Below are positions 12,020 to 23,613 of a stretch of DNA of 64,000 nucleotides, one piece after another. Below the pieces are notes generated by a model. That model worked only from the letters and a program-made list of their open reading frames with translations. It was not told where the DNA came from and made no database searches. The stretch is from Pseudomonas sp. S04. GTDB lineage: Bacteria > Pseudomonadota > Gammaproteobacteria > Pseudomonadales > Pseudomonadaceae. Location: contig NZ_CP019427.1 of NCBI RefSeq assembly GCF_009834545.1, positions 4,036,001 to 4,100,000 of the forward strand. Direction: 5' to 3'. The number at the start of each line of letters is the position of its first letter. Position 1 is the stretch's first letter. A program made the position numbers and the translations under genes.

Positions 12020-13023
12020 CCTGGTTCACCCCTGAAGTGATCGACACCATCATCGCGGTCGTCAAGGCCCTGGTGGTGATGCTGGCCGTGGTGGTTGCAG
12101 GTGCCCTGCTCAGCTTCGTCGAACGTCGCCTGCTGGGCTGGTGGCAGGACCGTTATGGTCCGAACCGCGTTGGCCCGTTCGGCATGTTCCAGATCGCCGC
12201 CGACATGCTCAAGATGTTCTTCAAGGAAGACTGGACCCCGCCCTTTGCCGACAAGGTGATTTTCACCCTGGCACCGGTCGTGGCCATGAGCGCCTTGCTG
12301 ATCGCCTTCGCGATCATCCCGATCACCCCGACCTGGGGTGTGGCGGACCTGAACATCGGCCTGCTGTTCTTCTTCGCCATGGCCGGCCTTTCGGTCTACG
12401 CGGTGCTGTTCGCCGGCTGGTCGAGCAACAACAAGTTCGCCCTGCTGGGTGCCTTGCGTGCCTCGGCCCAGACCGTGTCCTACGAAGTGTTCATGGGCCT
12501 TGCGCTCATGGGCATCGTGGTCCAGGTCGGCTCGTTCAACATGCGCGACATCGTCGAGTACCAGGCGCAGAACCTGTGGTTCATCATTCCGCAGTTCTTC
12601 GGTTTCTGTACCTTCTTCGTCGCTGGCGTCGCTGTGACTCACCGTCACCCGTTCGACCAGCCGGAAGCAGAACAGGAACTGGCCGACGGTTACCACATCG
12701 AATATGCCGGCATGAAGTGGGGCATGTTCTTCGTCGGCGAGTACATCGGCATCATCCTGATCTCGGCGCTGCTGGTCACCCTGTTCTTCGGTGGCTGGCA
12801 CGGTCCGTTCGGCATCCTGCCGCAACTGGCTTTCTTCTGGTTCGCATTGAAGACCGCGTTCTTCATCATGCTGTTCATCCTGCTGCGCGCTTCGATTCCG
12901 CGCCCGCGTTATGACCAGGTGATGGATTTCAGCTGGAAATTCTGCCTGCCGCTGACCCTGATCAATTTGCTGGTGACCGCTGCGGTTGTGTTGTTGAACA
13001 CGCCTGCGGGCGCGGTTCAGTGA
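12016..13023 (+). CDS. nuoH: NADH-quinone oxidoreductase subunit H
   Basis: 335 residues with about eight membrane helices. Conserved features include [21 protein letters not shown] near residue 35 and the acidic loop [14 protein letters not shown]. NuoH links the quinone pocket to the proton-pumping membrane arm. It is translationally coupled to nuoG (ATGA overlap). Confidence 0.96.
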   Translation: MTWFTPEVIDTIIAVVKALVVMLAVVVAGALLSFVERRLLGWWQDRYGPNRVGPFGMFQIAADMLKMFFKEDWTPPFADKVIFTLAPVVAMSALLIAFAIIPITPTWGVADLNIGLLFFFAMAGLSVYAVLFAGWSSNNKFALLGALRASAQTVSYEVFMGLALMGIVVQVGSFNMRDIVEYQAQNLWFIIPQFFGFCTFFVAGVAVTHRHPFDQPEAEQELADGYHIEYAGMKWGMFFVGEYIGIILISALLVTLFFGGWHGPFGILPQLAFFWFALKTAFFIMLFILLRASIPRPRYDQVMDFSWKFCLPLTLINLLVTAAVVLLNTPAGAVQ

Positions 13024-13034
13024 GGATTTGACCC

Positions 13035-13583
13035 ATGTTCAAATATATTGGCGACATCGTTAAGGGTACTGGTACCCAGTTGCGCAGCCTGATCATGGTT
13101 TTCGGCCATGGCTTTCGCAAGCGCGACACCCTGCAATACCCGGAAGAGGCGGTGTACCTGCCGCCTCGCTACCGTGGCCGTATCGTCCTGACCCGCGACC
13201 CCGATGGTGAAGAGCGTTGTGTAGCCTGCAACCTGTGCGCCGTGGCCTGCCCGGTCGGCTGCATCTCGCTGCAGAAAGCTGAAACCGAAGACGGTCGCTG
13301 GTACCCGGACTTCTTCCGTATCAACTTCTCGCGCTGCATTTTCTGCGGCCTGTGCGAAGAAGCCTGCCCGACCACCGCGATCCAGCTCACGCCGGATTTC
13401 GAAATGGCCGAGTTCAAGCGTCAGGACCTGGTTTACGAGAAAGAAGATCTGCTGATCGCAGGTCCCGGTAAAAACCCTGACTACAACTTCTATCGTGTTG
13501 CAGGTATGGCCATTGCCGGTAAGCCAAAAGGCTCCGCGCAAAATGAAGCCGAGCCGATCAACGTGAAGAGCTTGCTGCCTTAA
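13035..13583 (+). CDS. nuoI: NADH-quinone oxidoreductase subunit I
   Basis: 182 residues. Two ferredoxin motifs, [12 protein letters not shown] and [12 protein letters not shown], bind clusters N6a and N6b, which wire electrons towards N2. GAGG lies just before ATG 13035. Confidence 0.97.
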   Translation: MFKYIGDIVKGTGTQLRSLIMVFGHGFRKRDTLQYPEEAVYLPPRYRGRIVLTRDPDGEERCVACNLCAVACPVGCISLQKAETEDGRWYPDFFRINFSRCIFCGLCEEACPTTAIQLTPDFEMAEFKRQDLVYEKEDLLIAGPGKNPDYNFYRVAGMAIAGKPKGSAQNEAEPINVKSLLP

Positions 13584-13592
13584 GGAAGAAAG

Positions 13593-14093
13593 ATGGAATT
13601 CGCTTTCTATTTCGCATCGGGTATCGCGGTGGTGTCCACGCTTCGTGTGATCACCAACACCAACCCTGTGCACGCCCTGCTCTACCTGATTATTTCGCTG
13701 ATCGCCGTGGCGATGACCTTCTTCAGCCTCGGTGCGCCATTTGCCGGGGTCCTGGAAGTGATTGCCTACGCCGGCGCCATCATGGTGCTGTTCGTGTTCG
13801 TGGTGATGATGCTGAACCTGGGCCCGGCCGCGGTTCAGCAGGAACGTGTCTGGCTCAAGCCCGGTATCTGGCTGGGCCCGGTCGTGCTCGCTGCGCTGCT
13901 GCTGGCTGAACTGCTGTACGTACTGTTCAGCCACTCCAGCGGCGCTGCCATTGGTCTTACCACCGTGGACGCCAAGGCCGTGGGCATCAGCCTGTTCGGT
14001 CCTTACCTGCTGGTGGTCGAACTCGCCTCGATGCTGCTGCTCGCTGCAGCCGTCACGGCGTTCCATTTGGGCCGCAACGAGGCGAAGGAGTAA
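13593..14093 (+). CDS. nuoJ: NADH-quinone oxidoreductase subunit J
   Basis: 166 residues, five membrane helices. The helix-3 stretch VIAYAGAIMVLFVFVVMML is the most conserved part of NuoJ and contains the pi-bulge region important for coupling. AAGGAAG precedes ATG 13593. Three bases separate it from nuoK. Confidence 0.95.
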   Translation: MEFAFYFASGIAVVSTLRVITNTNPVHALLYLIISLIAVAMTFFSLGAPFAGVLEVIAYAGAIMVLFVFVVMMLNLGPAAVQQERVWLKPGIWLGPVVLAALLLAELLYVLFSHSSGAAIGLTTVDAKAVGISLFGPYLLVVELASMLLLAAAVTAFHLGRNEAKE

Positions 14094-14096
14094 TTC

Positions 14097-14405
14097 ATGC
14101 CTGCTATCCCTTTAGAGCATGGACTGGCTGTCGCCGGCATCCTGTTCTGCCTCGGCCTGGTCGGCCTGATGGTCCGCCGCAACATTCTTTTCGTGTTGAT
14201 GAGCCTGGAAGTGATGATGAACGCCGCTGCCCTGGCATTCATCGTTGCCGGTGCACGTTGGGGCCAGCCGGATGGACAAGTCATGTTCATCCTGGTGATC
14301 AGCCTGGCAGCCGCCGAGGCCAGTATTGGCCTGGCGATCCTGCTGCAACTGTATCGCCGCTTCCACACGCTCGATATCGACGCTGCCAGTGAGATGCGCG
14401 GATGA
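14097..14405 (+). CDS. nuoK: NADH-quinone oxidoreductase subunit K
   Basis: 102 residues, three membrane helices. The conserved membrane glutamates are visible in [11 protein letters not shown] and [11 protein letters not shown]; they belong to the proton path. Its stop overlaps nuoL by 4 bases. Confidence 0.96.
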   Translation: MPAIPLEHGLAVAGILFCLGLVGLMVRRNILFVLMSLEVMMNAAALAFIVAGARWGQPDGQVMFILVISLAAAEASIGLAILLQLYRRFHTLDIDAASEMRG

Positions 14406-16255
14406 ACCTACTCTTCCTGACTTTCGTATTCCCCCTGATCGGGTTCCTGCTGCTGTCGTTCTCCCGCGGACGCATCTCGGAAAACCTCGCGGCGCTGATC
14501 GGTGTCGGCTCCATCGGCCTCTCGGCGATCGTCACTGCCTACGTGATCTGGCAGTTCAACGTCGCACCGCCTGAAGGCGGCCACTACACCCAGGTGTTGT
14601 GGCAGTGGATGGCGGTGGAAGGTTTCACCCCCAACTTCGCCCTGTACCTGGATGGCCTGTCGGTCACCATGCTTGGCGTAGTAGTGGGCGTGGGCTTCCT
14701 GATCCACCTGTTCGCGTCCTGGTACATGCGCGGTGAAGCCGGCTACTCGCGCTTCTTCGCCTACACCAACCTGTTTATCGCCAGCATGCTGTTCCTGGTG
14801 CTGGGCGATAACCTGCTGTTCCTGTACTTCGGCTGGGAAGGCGTGGGCCTGTGCTCCTACCTGTTGATCGGTTTCTACTACAGCAACCGCAACAACGGTA
14901 ACGCAGCACTCAAGGCGTTCATCGTCACCCGTATCGGCGACGTGTTCATGGCCATCGGCCTGTTCATCCTGTTCCAACAGGTGGGCACGCTGAACATCCA
15001 GGAACTGCTGGTGCTGGCACCGCAGAAATTCCAGGCTGGCGACTTCTGGATCGTGTTGGCGACCCTGATGCTGCTGGGTGGCGCAGTCGGTAAATCGGCT
15101 CAGTTGCCGCTGCAAACCTGGTTGGCGGACGCAATGGCCGGCCCAACCCCGGTTTCGGCACTGATCCACGCCGCGACCATGGTGACCGCCGGTGTCTACC
15201 TGATTGCCCGTACCCACGGTCTGTTTGCCCTGGCACCGGACATCCTGCAACTGGTCGGCATCGTCGGCGGTGTGACCCTGGTGCTGGCGGGTTTCGCAGC
15301 CCTGGTGCAGACCGACATCAAGCGTATCCTCGCCTACTCGACCATGAGCCAGATCGGCTACATGTTCCTCGCCCTGGGCGTCGGTGCCTGGGATGGCGCG
15401 ATCTTCCACCTGATGACCCACGCCTTCTTCAAGGCGCTGCTGTTCCTCGCATCCGGTGCGGTGATCGTGGCCTGCCACCACGAGCAGAACATCTTCAAGA
15501 TGGGCGGCCTGTGGAAAAAGCTGCCACTGGCGTACGCCAGCTTCATCGTTGGCGGCGCGGCCCTCGCGGCCCTGCCACTGGTTACCGCAGGTTTCTACTC
15601 GAAAGACGAAATCCTCTGGGAAGCCTTTGCCAGCGGCAACCACGCCCTGCTGTACGCAGGCCTGGTGGGTGCATTCATGACCTCGCTGTACACCTTCCGC
15701 CTGATCTTCATCGCGTTCCACGGTGAAGCGAAGACCGAAGCCCACGCCGGCCACGGCATTGCCCACTGGCTGCCACTGTCGGTGCTGATCGTACTGTCGA
15801 CCGCCATTGGCGCGATGATCGTGCCGCCACTGCACGGTGTGCTGCCGCAAAGCGTCGGGCATGCCGGTGGCGAAGCCAAGCACAGCCTGGAAATCGCCTC
15901 GGGCGCCATCGCCCTGTCCGGTATCCTGCTGGCCGCCCTGCTGTTCCTGGGCAAGCGTCGGTTTGTCACGGCCATCGCCAACAGCGGCATCGGCCGCCTG
16001 CTCTCGGCCTGGTGGTTCGCCGCCTGGGGCTTCGACTGGATCTACGACAAGCTGTTCGTCAAGCCGTACCTGGCGATCAGCCATCTGCTGCGCAAAGACC
16101 CGTTCGACCAAACCATCGGTTTGATCCCGCGTCTGGCCAAAGGGGGTCACAACTCCCTGAGCCGCACCGAGACGGGTCAACTGCGTTGGTACGCCGCCTC
16201 GATGGCTGCTGGTGCCGTGCTGGTAATCGGCGCCATCGTGCTGGTAGCGGTCTGA
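14402..16255 (+). CDS. nuoL: NADH-quinone oxidoreductase subunit L
   Basis: 617 residues, an antiporter-like proton channel at the far end of the membrane arm. Typical motifs are [18 protein letters not shown], the [15 protein letters not shown] lysine helix, and [14 protein letters not shown]. The C-terminus continues into the long lateral helix seen in NuoL. Start codon ATG 14402 lies inside the end of nuoK. Confidence 0.97.
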   Translation: MNLLFLTFVFPLIGFLLLSFSRGRISENLAALIGVGSIGLSAIVTAYVIWQFNVAPPEGGHYTQVLWQWMAVEGFTPNFALYLDGLSVTMLGVVVGVGFLIHLFASWYMRGEAGYSRFFAYTNLFIASMLFLVLGDNLLFLYFGWEGVGLCSYLLIGFYYSNRNNGNAALKAFIVTRIGDVFMAIGLFILFQQVGTLNIQELLVLAPQKFQAGDFWIVLATLMLLGGAVGKSAQLPLQTWLADAMAGPTPVSALIHAATMVTAGVYLIARTHGLFALAPDILQLVGIVGGVTLVLAGFAALVQTDIKRILAYSTMSQIGYMFLALGVGAWDGAIFHLMTHAFFKALLFLASGAVIVACHHEQNIFKMGGLWKKLPLAYASFIVGGAALAALPLVTAGFYSKDEILWEAFASGNHALLYAGLVGAFMTSLYTFRLIFIAFHGEAKTEAHAGHGIAHWLPLSVLIVLSTAIGAMIVPPLHGVLPQSVGHAGGEAKHSLEIASGAIALSGILLAALLFLGKRRFVTAIANSGIGRLLSAWWFAAWGFDWIYDKLFVKPYLAISHLLRKDPFDQTIGLIPRLAKGGHNSLSRTETGQLRWYAASMAAGAVLVIGAIVLVAV

Positions 16256-16294
16256 TATGAACCTTGCGAATTTGCGAAAGGAAACGAGCCCGTC

Positions 16295-17827
16295 ATGATT
16301 CTGCCTTGGCTAATCCTGATCCCCTTCATCGGCGGCCTGCTGTGCTGGATGGGTGAGCGCTTCGGCGCCACCCTCCCTCGCTGGATTGCGCTGTTGACCA
16401 TGACCCTGGAACTCGCCCTCGGCCTCTGGCTGTGGGCCCACGGTGACTATTCATTTGCTCCGGCACCTGGTGCCGATCCGACCTGGGCGCTTGAGTTCAA
16501 GCACGTCTGGATCGAGCGTTTTGGCATCAACGTGCACCTGGCCCTCGACGGCCTGTCACTGTTGATGATCCTGCTGACCGGCCTGCTGGGTATCCTCTCG
16601 GTACTCTGCTCCTGGAAAGAGATTCAGCGTCACGTGGGTTTCTTCCACCTGAACCTGATGTGGATCCTGGGCGGCGTTGTCGGCGTGTTCCTCGCCCTCG
16701 ACCTGTTCATGTTCTTCTTCTTCTGGGAAATGATGCTGGTGCCGATGTACTTCCTCATCGCGCTCTGGGGTCACAGTTCTTCGGACGGCAAGAAAACCCG
16801 GATCTACGCAGCGACCAAGTTCTTCATCTTCACTCAGGCTTCCGGCCTGATCATGCTGGTGGCGATCCTCGGTCTGGTCCTGGTCAACTTCAACAGCACG
16901 GGCGTGATTACGTTCAACTACGCCGACCTGCTGAAAACCAAGATGTCGATGACCACCGAGTACATCCTGATGCTCGGCTTCTTCATCGCCTTCGCGGTCA
17001 AGCTGCCCGTGGTGCCGTTCCACTCCTGGCTGCCTGACGCTCACGCCCAGGCACCGACCGCAGGTTCCGTCGACCTCGCCGGTATCTTGCTGAAAACCGC
17101 GGCCTACGGCCTGCTGCGTTTCGCCCTGCCGCTGTTCCCGAACGCCTCGGCCGAGTTCGCGCCGATCGCCATGGCCCTGGGCCTGGTCGGGATCTTCTAC
17201 GGTGCGTTCCTGGCATTTGCCCAGACCGACATCAAGCGTCTGATCGCGTTCTCCAGCGTTTCGCACATGGGCTTCGTGCTGATCGGTATCTACTCCGGCA
17301 GCCAGTTGGCCCTGCAAGGCGCGGTGATCCAGATGCTTGCCCACGGCCTGTCCGCGGCGGCACTGTTTATCCTCAGCGGCCAGTTGTACGAGCGCACCCA
17401 CACCCGCGACATGCGTGAAATGGGTGGCCTGTGGTCGAAGATCGCCTACCTGCCGGCCATCAGCCTGTTCTTCGCAGCCGCCTCCCTGGGCCTGCCGGGT
17501 ACCGGCAACTTCGTCGGTGAGTTCCTGATCCTGATCGGCACCTTCGCCAGTGCGCCATGGATCACCGCGATTGCCACCTCCGGCCTGGTGTTCGGTTCGG
17601 TCTACTCGCTGATCATGATCCACCGTGCCTACTTCGGCCCGTCCAAGTCGGACGCGGTGCTGCACGGTATGGATGCTCGCGAACTGATCATGGTGCTCGG
17701 CCTTGCGGTACTGCTGATCTACCTCGGCGTCTACCCGCAACCGTTCCTCGATACCTCTGCTGCGACGATGCATGGTGTGCAGCAATGGCTCGGTACCGCC
17801 TTCACTCAACTCGCTTCGGCCCGGTAA
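16295..17827 (+). CDS. nuoM: NADH-quinone oxidoreductase subunit M
   Basis: 510 residues, the second antiporter-like subunit. [34 protein letters not shown] and [14 protein letters not shown] are typical of NuoM. AAAGGAAA precedes ATG 16295 after a 39-base gap. Confidence 0.97.
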   Translation: MILPWLILIPFIGGLLCWMGERFGATLPRWIALLTMTLELALGLWLWAHGDYSFAPAPGADPTWALEFKHVWIERFGINVHLALDGLSLLMILLTGLLGILSVLCSWKEIQRHVGFFHLNLMWILGGVVGVFLALDLFMFFFFWEMMLVPMYFLIALWGHSSSDGKKTRIYAATKFFIFTQASGLIMLVAILGLVLVNFNSTGVITFNYADLLKTKMSMTTEYILMLGFFIAFAVKLPVVPFHSWLPDAHAQAPTAGSVDLAGILLKTAAYGLLRFALPLFPNASAEFAPIAMALGLVGIFYGAFLAFAQTDIKRLIAFSSVSHMGFVLIGIYSGSQLALQGAVIQMLAHGLSAAALFILSGQLYERTHTRDMREMGGLWSKIAYLPAISLFFAAASLGLPGTGNFVGEFLILIGTFASAPWITAIATSGLVFGSVYSLIMIHRAYFGPSKSDAVLHGMDARELIMVLGLAVLLIYLGVYPQPFLDTSAATMHGVQQWLGTAFTQLASAR

Positions 17828-17834
17828 GAGCGCT

Positions 17835-19298
17835 ATGGAATTCACGATTCAACACTTTATCGCGCTAGCGCCACTGTTGATCACCAGCCTCACCGTGATT
17901 GTGGTGATGCTGGCTATCGCATGGCGCCGCAACCACTCACAGACTTTCCTGCTCTCGGTGGCGGGTCTTAACCTGGCCTTGCTGTCTATCCTGCCGGCAC
18001 TCAAGGTCGCGCCGCTGGTCGTCACCCCGCTGATGCTGGTCGACAACTTCGCGCTGCTGTACATCGCACTGATCCTCGTGGCGACCCTGGCCTGCGTCAC
18101 CCTCGCCCACGCCTACCTCGGCGAAGGCGGCACTGGCTACCCGGGCAACCGCGAAGAGCTGTACCTGCTGATCCTGCTGGCTGCGGCCGGCGGTATCGTG
18201 CTGGTCAGCGCGCAACACCTGGCCGGCTTGTTCATCGGCCTGGAGCTGCTCTCGGTACCGGTCTACGGTCTGGTGGCGTATGCCTTCTTCAACAAGCGCT
18301 CGCTGGAAGCCGGCATCAAGTACATGGTGCTGTCGGCCGCCGGTTCCGCGTTCCTGTTGTTCGGCATGGCGCTGCTCTATGCCGATGCTGGCAGCCTGAG
18401 CTTCAGCGGTATCGGTCACGCCCTGGCCGCCAGCGGCGCGGCCAGCCCGCTGGCGCAACTGGGCATGGCGATGATGCTGGTGGGCCTGGCGTTCAAACTG
18501 TCCCTGGTGCCTTTCCACTTGTGGACGCCGGACGTGTACGAAGGTGCTCCGGCCCCTGTCGCCGCGTTCCTGGCGACTGCCTCGAAAGTCGCAGTGTTTG
18601 CGGTCATGGTGCGTCTGTTCCAGATCTCCCCAGCCGCCAACACCGCCGTGCTGAGCAACGTCCTGACCGTGATCGCGATTGCCTCGATCCTGTTCGGTAA
18701 CCTGTTGGCACTGACCCAGAGCAACCTCAAGCGTCTGCTGGGTTACTCCTCCATTGCCCACTTCGGCTACCTGCTGATCGCCCTGGTGGCGAGCAAGGGC
18801 CTGGCCCTGGAAGCCATCGGCGTGTACCTGGTCACCTACGTGATCACCAGCCTCGGCGCGTTCGGCGTGATCACCCTGATGTCCTCGCCGTACAAAGGCC
18901 GTGACGCCGACGCCCTGTACGAGTATCGCGGCCTGTTCTGGCGCCGTCCGTACCTGACCGCCGTGCTGACCGTGATGATGCTGTCCCTGGCCGGCATCCC
19001 GCTGACCGCAGGCTTCATCGGCAAGTTCTACATCATTGCCACGGGTGTCGAAGCGCACCAATGGTGGCTGGTCGGCTCGCTGGTGCTGGGTAGCGCCATC
19101 GGCGTGTTCTACTACCTGCGCGTGATGGTTACCCTGTTCCTGATCGAGCCTAACCTGCGCCGTGTCGACGCTCAGCTGCACTGGGAGCAAAAGGCTGGTG
19201 GCGTGATGCTGCTGGCCATCGCCGCCCTGGCGTTCTTCCTGGGCGTCTACCCGCAACCGTTGCTGACCCTGGTCCAGCAAGCCGGCCTGGCGGGCTGA
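17835..19298 (+). CDS. nuoN: NADH-quinone oxidoreductase subunit N
   Basis: 487 residues, the third antiporter-like subunit and last gene of the operon. I chose ATG 17835, just after the nuoM stop, over an earlier in-frame start inside nuoM. The start is preceded by AAGAG. Conserved motifs include [37 protein letters not shown] and the [11 protein letters not shown] segment. A strong hairpin follows. Confidence 0.97.
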   Translation: MEFTIQHFIALAPLLITSLTVIVVMLAIAWRRNHSQTFLLSVAGLNLALLSILPALKVAPLVVTPLMLVDNFALLYIALILVATLACVTLAHAYLGEGGTGYPGNREELYLLILLAAAGGIVLVSAQHLAGLFIGLELLSVPVYGLVAYAFFNKRSLEAGIKYMVLSAAGSAFLLFGMALLYADAGSLSFSGIGHALAASGAASPLAQLGMAMMLVGLAFKLSLVPFHLWTPDVYEGAPAPVAAFLATASKVAVFAVMVRLFQISPAANTAVLSNVLTVIAIASILFGNLLALTQSNLKRLLGYSSIAHFGYLLIALVASKGLALEAIGVYLVTYVITSLGAFGVITLMSSPYKGRDADALYEYRGLFWRRPYLTAVLTVMMLSLAGIPLTAGFIGKFYIIATGVEAHQWWLVGSLVLGSAIGVFYYLRVMVTLFLIEPNLRRVDAQLHWEQKAGGVMLLAIAALAFFLGVYPQPLLTLVQQAGLAG

Positions 19299-19327
19299 TC
19301 GCTCAAGCGAATCGCAGCAACAAAAAA

Positions 19328-19351
19328 ACGGCACCCTCGGGTGCCGTTTTT
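19328..19351. terminator. bidirectional terminator after nuoN and the thioesterase gene
   Basis: Stem acggcacc/ggtgccgt with T-runs on both strands (A-run at 19322-19328, T-run at 19347-19351). It ends the nuo operon and, on the other strand, the thioesterase gene. Confidence 0.9.
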
Positions 19352-19368
19352 GCATTTCATCAATCCGT

Positions 19369-19806
19369 TCAGGCGCGAGCGTGCAACGCCGGGCCGTAGC
19401 CTTCAATGAACTCGGCGGGCATGCGCTTGGGCTTGCCGCTGGACAGTTCAATACAGACAAAGGTGGTTTGCGCGCGCAGCAGGGTCGCGTTGTCACTGGG
19501 GCGAACCAACTGGAAATGCCGGGTCATTTTCAGGCGCTGGTCCCAGTCGACGATCCAGGTCGCCAACTGCAACTCGTCACCTTCATAGGCCGCTGCCAGG
19601 TAATCGATCTCGTGGCGCACCACGGCCATGGCCCGGTCCAGCCGCCGATACTCCACCAGGTCCAGCCCCAGACGCTGTGAGTGGCGCCAGGCGCAGCGCT
19701 CGAGCCAGGTAACGTACACCGCGTTATTGGCGTGTCCCAGCCCGTCGATGTCCTCCGCGGCCACCTGCAGGTCAATCACAAAGGGTGTTGCCCGATCCCA
19801 GCCCAT
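19369..19806 (-). CDS. acyl-CoA thioesterase, 4HBT hotdog family
   Basis: 145 residues, one hotdog domain. The motif IDGLGHANNAVYVTWLE (residues about 20-36) carries the catalytic-type aspartate D21 and the conserved HANN turn of 4-hydroxybenzoyl-CoA thioesterase/YbgC-like proteins. Such enzymes hydrolyse acyl-CoA thioesters in the cytoplasm. It lies downstream of the hydrolase and TetR genes on the same strand, with a gap of 48 bases, and may share their transcript. Its substrate is unknown. Confidence 0.88.
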   Translation of the reverse strand: MGWDRATPFVIDLQVAAEDIDGLGHANNAVYVTWLERCAWRHSQRLGLDLVEYRRLDRAMAVVRHEIDYLAAAYEGDELQLATWIVDWDQRLKMTRHFQLVRPSDNATLLRAQTTFVCIELSSGKPKRMPAEFIEGYGPALHARA

Positions 19807-19854
19807 GCCTCACTCCCGGTCCGCTTATTCGACCGGGAGCAGTGTAACGGATGA

Positions 19855-20688
19855 TCAGGCCGATTGCCGCGCCTGCAGGCTGCTACCCGCGAGCAATCCC
19901 AGCACCCCTTCGATCACTCGCGGGTCGGCCAGCACCCGTTGGTGACCGCCCTCCTCCAGGCGCAGCAGGCGACTGTCGAACCAGGCTTCATGGATCAGCT
20001 GCGACTCGCTCACCGGGACAAAGGTGTCGTCCTCGGCATGCACAATCAATCCGGGCATATCCAATTGATAGTGGGCGACATCGAGCCTTGAAGCCTGCAT
20101 GCCGACATCCTGCTCGACCTTGCGGATAAACGCCGAGCGCGCACGCGGTGGCAAACCGAAGTAGCGGGCAAAACCACGCAGCACGCCAAGAATCCGCGCC
20201 GGTGCCGCGATGCTCACCAGGGTCTGTGTACGCAGCCCCAACTGCACCGCAAGCATTGCACTGGCGCCGCCCATGGAGTGGCCGACGACCCCTTGCAGCG
20301 GCGGTAACTCGGCCGCCGCTTCGAGCATGGCGCGGGCAAACAGTACGACGTTGGCCTCGCGTCCCGGCGAACGACCGTGGGCAGGACCGTCCAGGGCAAT
20401 CACCGTATAACCGGCGTCCACCAGGGCGCTGATCAGGCTGGCGAACTGGGTCGGCCGCCCTTCCCAACCATGCATCAGCAACACTGCCGGGCCCTGGCCC
20501 CAGCGCAAGGCCGAGAGCCCAAAGCGCAAGGTAATGCGCTCGGCACTGGCCAGCAGCGGCATCTCCCAGTCACGGGGCGGTAATTCTCGCGGCGTCATGA
20601 ACACCTGACGCATCTTGTTCGCAATCAACTTCGGCGCCACCCAGCCCAACGTGCCGTTAACGCCGCGAACCCAACTCAAGGTGTTCAT
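19855..20688 (-). CDS. alpha/beta-fold hydrolase
   Basis: 277 residues. The oxyanion-hole motif HGWEG is at residues 73-77 and the nucleophile elbow GHSMGG has Ser138. D220 or D221 (VHAEDDTFVP) and H249 (LEEGGHQRV) complete the triad. It is probably an esterase or lipase-like hydrolase; the substrate cannot be told. It follows the TetR gene by only 29 bases, so that regulator is a natural candidate to control it. Confidence 0.88.
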   Translation of the reverse strand: MNTLSWVRGVNGTLGWVAPKLIANKMRQVFMTPRELPPRDWEMPLLASAERITLRFGLSALRWGQGPAVLLMHGWEGRPTQFASLISALVDAGYTVIALDGPAHGRSPGREANVVLFARAMLEAAAELPPLQGVVGHSMGGASAMLAVQLGLRTQTLVSIAAPARILGVLRGFARYFGLPPRARSAFIRKVEQDVGMQASRLDVAHYQLDMPGLIVHAEDDTFVPVSESQLIHEAWFDSRLLRLEEGGHQRVLADPRVIEGVLGLLAGSSLQARQSA

Positions 20689-20717
20689 CGCTCATCTCCA
20701 AAGGCCAACGCTTCAGG

Positions 20718-21257
20718 TCACAGCACCGCCGACTTGGCGGCACGCAGCAATCGATCAGACAACTCACCGGCTCCCAGCGCCCGCGCCAGGGCCAGGCCTC
20801 CCACCATCAGCGCCAGGTCCGCGAGGACCTTATCGGCGTCTTCCGGGCTGCTGGCCAACTGCGCGACCATCAGCTCGACGTGCTCGTTCAAGGCCACCCG
20901 GAAGTCATCCGGCAGGCGACCCAACTCCCCCACCGACGCCGGAATCGGACAGGCGTTTTCGGTGGAGTCGCGGTGTTTGCGCGACAGGTAGAACGCCGCG
21001 ACCAACGCCCGGCGCTCTTCCCCGGTCAGCTCGGCATCCATGTCGGCGATCAACGCCCGACGCTGGCCGAGCAACTGGGTGAAGGCTTCCAGCATCATTG
21101 CGTCCTTGCTTTCGAAGTGCGCATAGAAGCCGCCGACGGTCAGGCCGGCCGCCCCCATCACTTCGCCCACGCTCGGTTCCGCCGGGCCACGTTGAATCAG
21201 CGCAGAGCTGGCGGCCTGGAGAATGCGTTCACGGGTTTGAGCTTTTTTGTCGTTCAT
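20718..21257 (-). CDS. TetR/AcrR family transcriptional regulator
   Basis: 179 residues. The N-terminal helix-turn-helix is clear (RERILQAASSALIQRG, then VGEVMGAAGLTVGGFYAHF at about 27-45). The C-terminal ligand-binding half is of the kind found in small TetR repressors. It heads a minus-strand set with the hydrolase and thioesterase. An AT-rich promoter region lies upstream (21258-21310). The ligand is unknown. Confidence 0.9.
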   Translation of the reverse strand: MNDKKAQTRERILQAASSALIQRGPAEPSVGEVMGAAGLTVGGFYAHFESKDAMMLEAFTQLLGQRRALIADMDAELTGEERRALVAAFYLSRKHRDSTENACPIPASVGELGRLPDDFRVALNEHVELMVAQLASSPEDADKVLADLALMVGGLALARALGAGELSDRLLRAAKSAVL

Positions 21258-21374
21258 CGTTGCCTCCGAATATTACGATGGAAATATTATTCTCATAATA
21301 AATTTACGCAAGGGCTGGATTTGACCGTTGGTCAGAAGAGCAGAGAGGGTATGGGGGAATTGGCCAAACGCCAG

Positions 21375-21411
21375 ACAAACAAAAGGGCCATTCAATAATT
21401 GAATGACCCTT
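21375..21411 (-). terminator. terminator of the tRNA operon
   Basis: On the minus strand a long stem (aagggtcattcaa with ttgaatggccctt, one G-T pair) is followed by TTTTGTTTG. A smaller stem, CCCGC/GCGGG with ATTTT, lies at 21415-21432 in front of it. Confidence 0.85.
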
Positions 21412-21437
21412 ATAAAATCCCGCAGAGCGGGTAATCG

Positions 21438-21513
21438 TGGCGTCCCCTAGGGGACTCGAACCCCTGTTACCGCCGTGAAAGGGCGGTGTCCTAGGCCACT
21501 AGACGAAGGGGAC
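21438..21513 (-). tRNA. tRNA-Glu (UUC), distal copy
   Basis: 76 bases including an encoded CCA. The 7-bp acceptor stem starts GTCCCCT; the anticodon loop CUUUCAC gives UUC. Sequence is identical to the copy at 21722-21797. Confidence 0.97.
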
Positions 21514-21592
21514 GCAAACCCTTCTATACACTGATCAGCGCTGAGTACTGATCGCTTCAAGGCCGGTGTGGCCAGACCTTGAAGTGTAAAAT

Positions 21593-21668
21593 TGGTGGAG
21601 CTTAGCGGGATCGAACCGCTGACCTCCTGCATGCCATGCAGGCGCTCTCCCAGCTGAGCTAAAGCCCC
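21593..21668 (-). tRNA. tRNA-Ala (GGC), distal copy
   Basis: 76 bases with encoded CCA. Acceptor GGGGCUU/AAGCUCC, anticodon loop AUGGCAU (GGC). It differs from the other Ala copy by paired changes in the acceptor, anticodon and T stems. Confidence 0.97.
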
Positions 21669-21721
21669 GGATTTTTCGCCTCGCGGCGGAGTGACATCTT
21701 GCAACATCACTTCTGTAAAAC

Positions 21722-21797
21722 TGGCGTCCCCTAGGGGACTCGAACCCCTGTTACCGCCGTGAAAGGGCGGTGTCCTAGGCCACTAGACGAAGGGGAC
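21722..21797 (-). tRNA. tRNA-Glu (UUC), proximal copy
   Basis: 76 bases with encoded CCA; same sequence as the copy at 21438-21513. Second Glu gene of the duplicated Glu-Ala unit (period 284 bases). Confidence 0.97.
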
Positions 21798-21875
21798 ACA
21801 AACCTTCTATACAACTGATCAACGCTGAGTGCTGATCGCTTCAAGGCCGGTGTGGCCAGACCTTGAAGTGTAAAT

Positions 21876-21951
<76 letters not shown>

Positions 21952-21984
21952 TCATCGTTGATGTCATCGCTGAGGACGGGGCGA

Positions 21985-22013
21985 ATCTTAAGGGCGTATC
22001 GAATGTCTGTCAA
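21985..22013 (-). promoter_or_regulatory. sigma-70 promoter of the tRNA operon
   Basis: On the minus strand a perfect -35 box TTGACA (22008-22013) is followed after exactly 17 bases by TAAGAT (21985-21990). A GC-rich discriminator (TCGCCCCG) comes next, which is typical of stable-RNA promoters under stringent control. It lies 34 bases before the first tRNA-Ala. Confidence 0.85.
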
Positions 22014-22131
22014 ACTTATTTTTCAAAAAATTTAAAATTTTTTGCCGACATAACAATCACTTACCGCCCTCCCCCCGGAAATCCGGGGGTTTGGCACAGG
22101 CCAAGGGCCTGCCAGGAGCTACCGCAGGGAA

Positions 22132-23613
22132 TCAGGCAATCGCGGCCAGCAGCTTTTCCCACTCCTTGTTTTCTTTCTTCGACACGCCACCGAGCAGGTC
22201 GATGGCCTGGCGCAGGCGGAAACGGGTCAGGTCCGGGCCGAGGATTTCCATGGCGTCGAGCACCGACACCGAGCTCGCCTGGCCGGTAATCGCGGCGAAC
22301 ATCAACGGCATGGCATCGCGCAGTTTCAGCTCGAGGGATTCGACCACCGCCTGAATCGTCGCGGTGATGTTGTCCTTCTGCCACTGACGCAGGCTCTCCA
22401 GCTTCCACAGGATCAACTGCATCAACTGGCGCACCTGGTCGCCCGAGAGCTTCTTGGATTCGAACAGCTTGGCATCCGGGTTGACGCCACCGGCGAAGAA
22501 GAACCCGGCGAGCGGTGCCACCTGGCTGAAGGTTTCCACCCGGCCCTGCACGTGGGGGGCGATCTTCATCATGTACTCAGGGTTCAGCGCCCACGTCTGC
22601 AGGCGGCTGGCGAACTCTTCCACCGGCAGGTCACGCAGCCACTGGCCGTTGAGCCAGGACAGCTTCTCGATGTCGAAGATCGGCCCGCCCAGGGACACGC
22701 GCTTGAGGTCGAAGTTGTCGACCATCTCTTGCAGGGAGAACTTCTCGCGCTCGTCCGGCATCGACCAGCCCATGCGCCCCAGGTAGTTGAGCATCGCTTC
22801 CGGCATGAAGCCCATGCGCTCGTAGAAGGTCACCGAGGTCGGGTTCTTGCGCTTGGACAGCTTGCTCTTGTCCGGGTTGCGCAACAGCGGCATGTAGCAC
22901 AGCTCCGGCTGTTCCCAACCGAAGTATTCGTACAGCAGGATCAGTTTGGGCGCCGATGGCAGCCACTCTTCGCCGCGCAGGACGTGGGTGATGCCCATCA
23001 GGTGGTCATCGACCACGTTGGCCAGGAAGTAGGTCGGCAGGCCGTCGGTCTTCATCAGCACTTGCATGTCCATGCGATCCCACGGGATCTCGACGTCGCC
23101 ACGCAGCATGTCCGGCACCACGCAGACGCCTTCGGTCGGCACCTTCATGCGGATCACGTGAGGTTCGCCAGCGGCCAGGCGGCGAGCCACTTCTTCCTTG
23201 GACAGCAGCAGGGCACGACCGTCGTAGCGCGGGGTCTCGCCGCGAGCCATTTGCTCGGCGCGCATCTGGTCCAGCTCCTCGGCGGTGCAGAAGCACGGGA
23301 ACGCGTGGCCCATCTCCACGAGCTGCTGGCAGTACTTCTGGTAGATCTCGCCACGCTCGCTCTGCCGGTACGGGCCGTGCGGGCCGCCGACGTCCGGGCC
23401 TTCGGCCCAGTCGATGCCCAGCCAACGCAAGGCATCGAAAATCTGCTGTTCGGACTCGCGGGTCGAGCGCAACTGGTCGGTGTCTTCAATGCGCAGGATG
23501 AACTCACCGCCATGCTGCTTGGCAAAGCAGTAGTTGAACAAAGCGATGTAAGCGGTGCCGACATGGGGATCGCCGGTAGGCGATGGCGCGATGCGAGTGC
23601 GGACGGTGGTCAT
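22132..23613 (-). CDS. gltX: glutamyl-tRNA synthetase
   Basis: 493 residues. I chose the start at 23613 ([20 protein letters not shown]); a longer frame to 23760 would add an unrelated tail. It charges tRNA-Glu. The class I signature is [10 protein letters not shown] (residues 10-19), and the second signature KLSKRKN is near residue 250. The C-terminus is the usual anticodon-binding helical domain. The gene lies directly upstream of the tRNA operon that holds two tRNA-Glu genes, its own substrates, and is read in the same direction. Confidence 0.96.
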   Translation of the reverse strand: MTTVRTRIAPSPTGDPHVGTAYIALFNYCFAKQHGGEFILRIEDTDQLRSTRESEQQIFDALRWLGIDWAEGPDVGGPHGPYRQSERGEIYQKYCQQLVEMGHAFPCFCTAEELDQMRAEQMARGETPRYDGRALLLSKEEVARRLAAGEPHVIRMKVPTEGVCVVPDMLRGDVEIPWDRMDMQVLMKTDGLPTYFLANVVDDHLMGITHVLRGEEWLPSAPKLILLYEYFGWEQPELCYMPLLRNPDKSKLSKRKNPTSVTFYERMGFMPEAMLNYLGRMGWSMPDEREKFSLQEMVDNFDLKRVSLGGPIFDIEKLSWLNGQWLRDLPVEEFASRLQTWALNPEYMMKIAPHVQGRVETFSQVAPLAGFFFAGGVNPDAKLFESKKLSGDQVRQLMQLILWKLESLRQWQKDNITATIQAVVESLELKLRDAMPLMFAAITGQASSVSVLDAMEILGPDLTRFRLRQAIDLLGGVSKKENKEWEKLLAAIA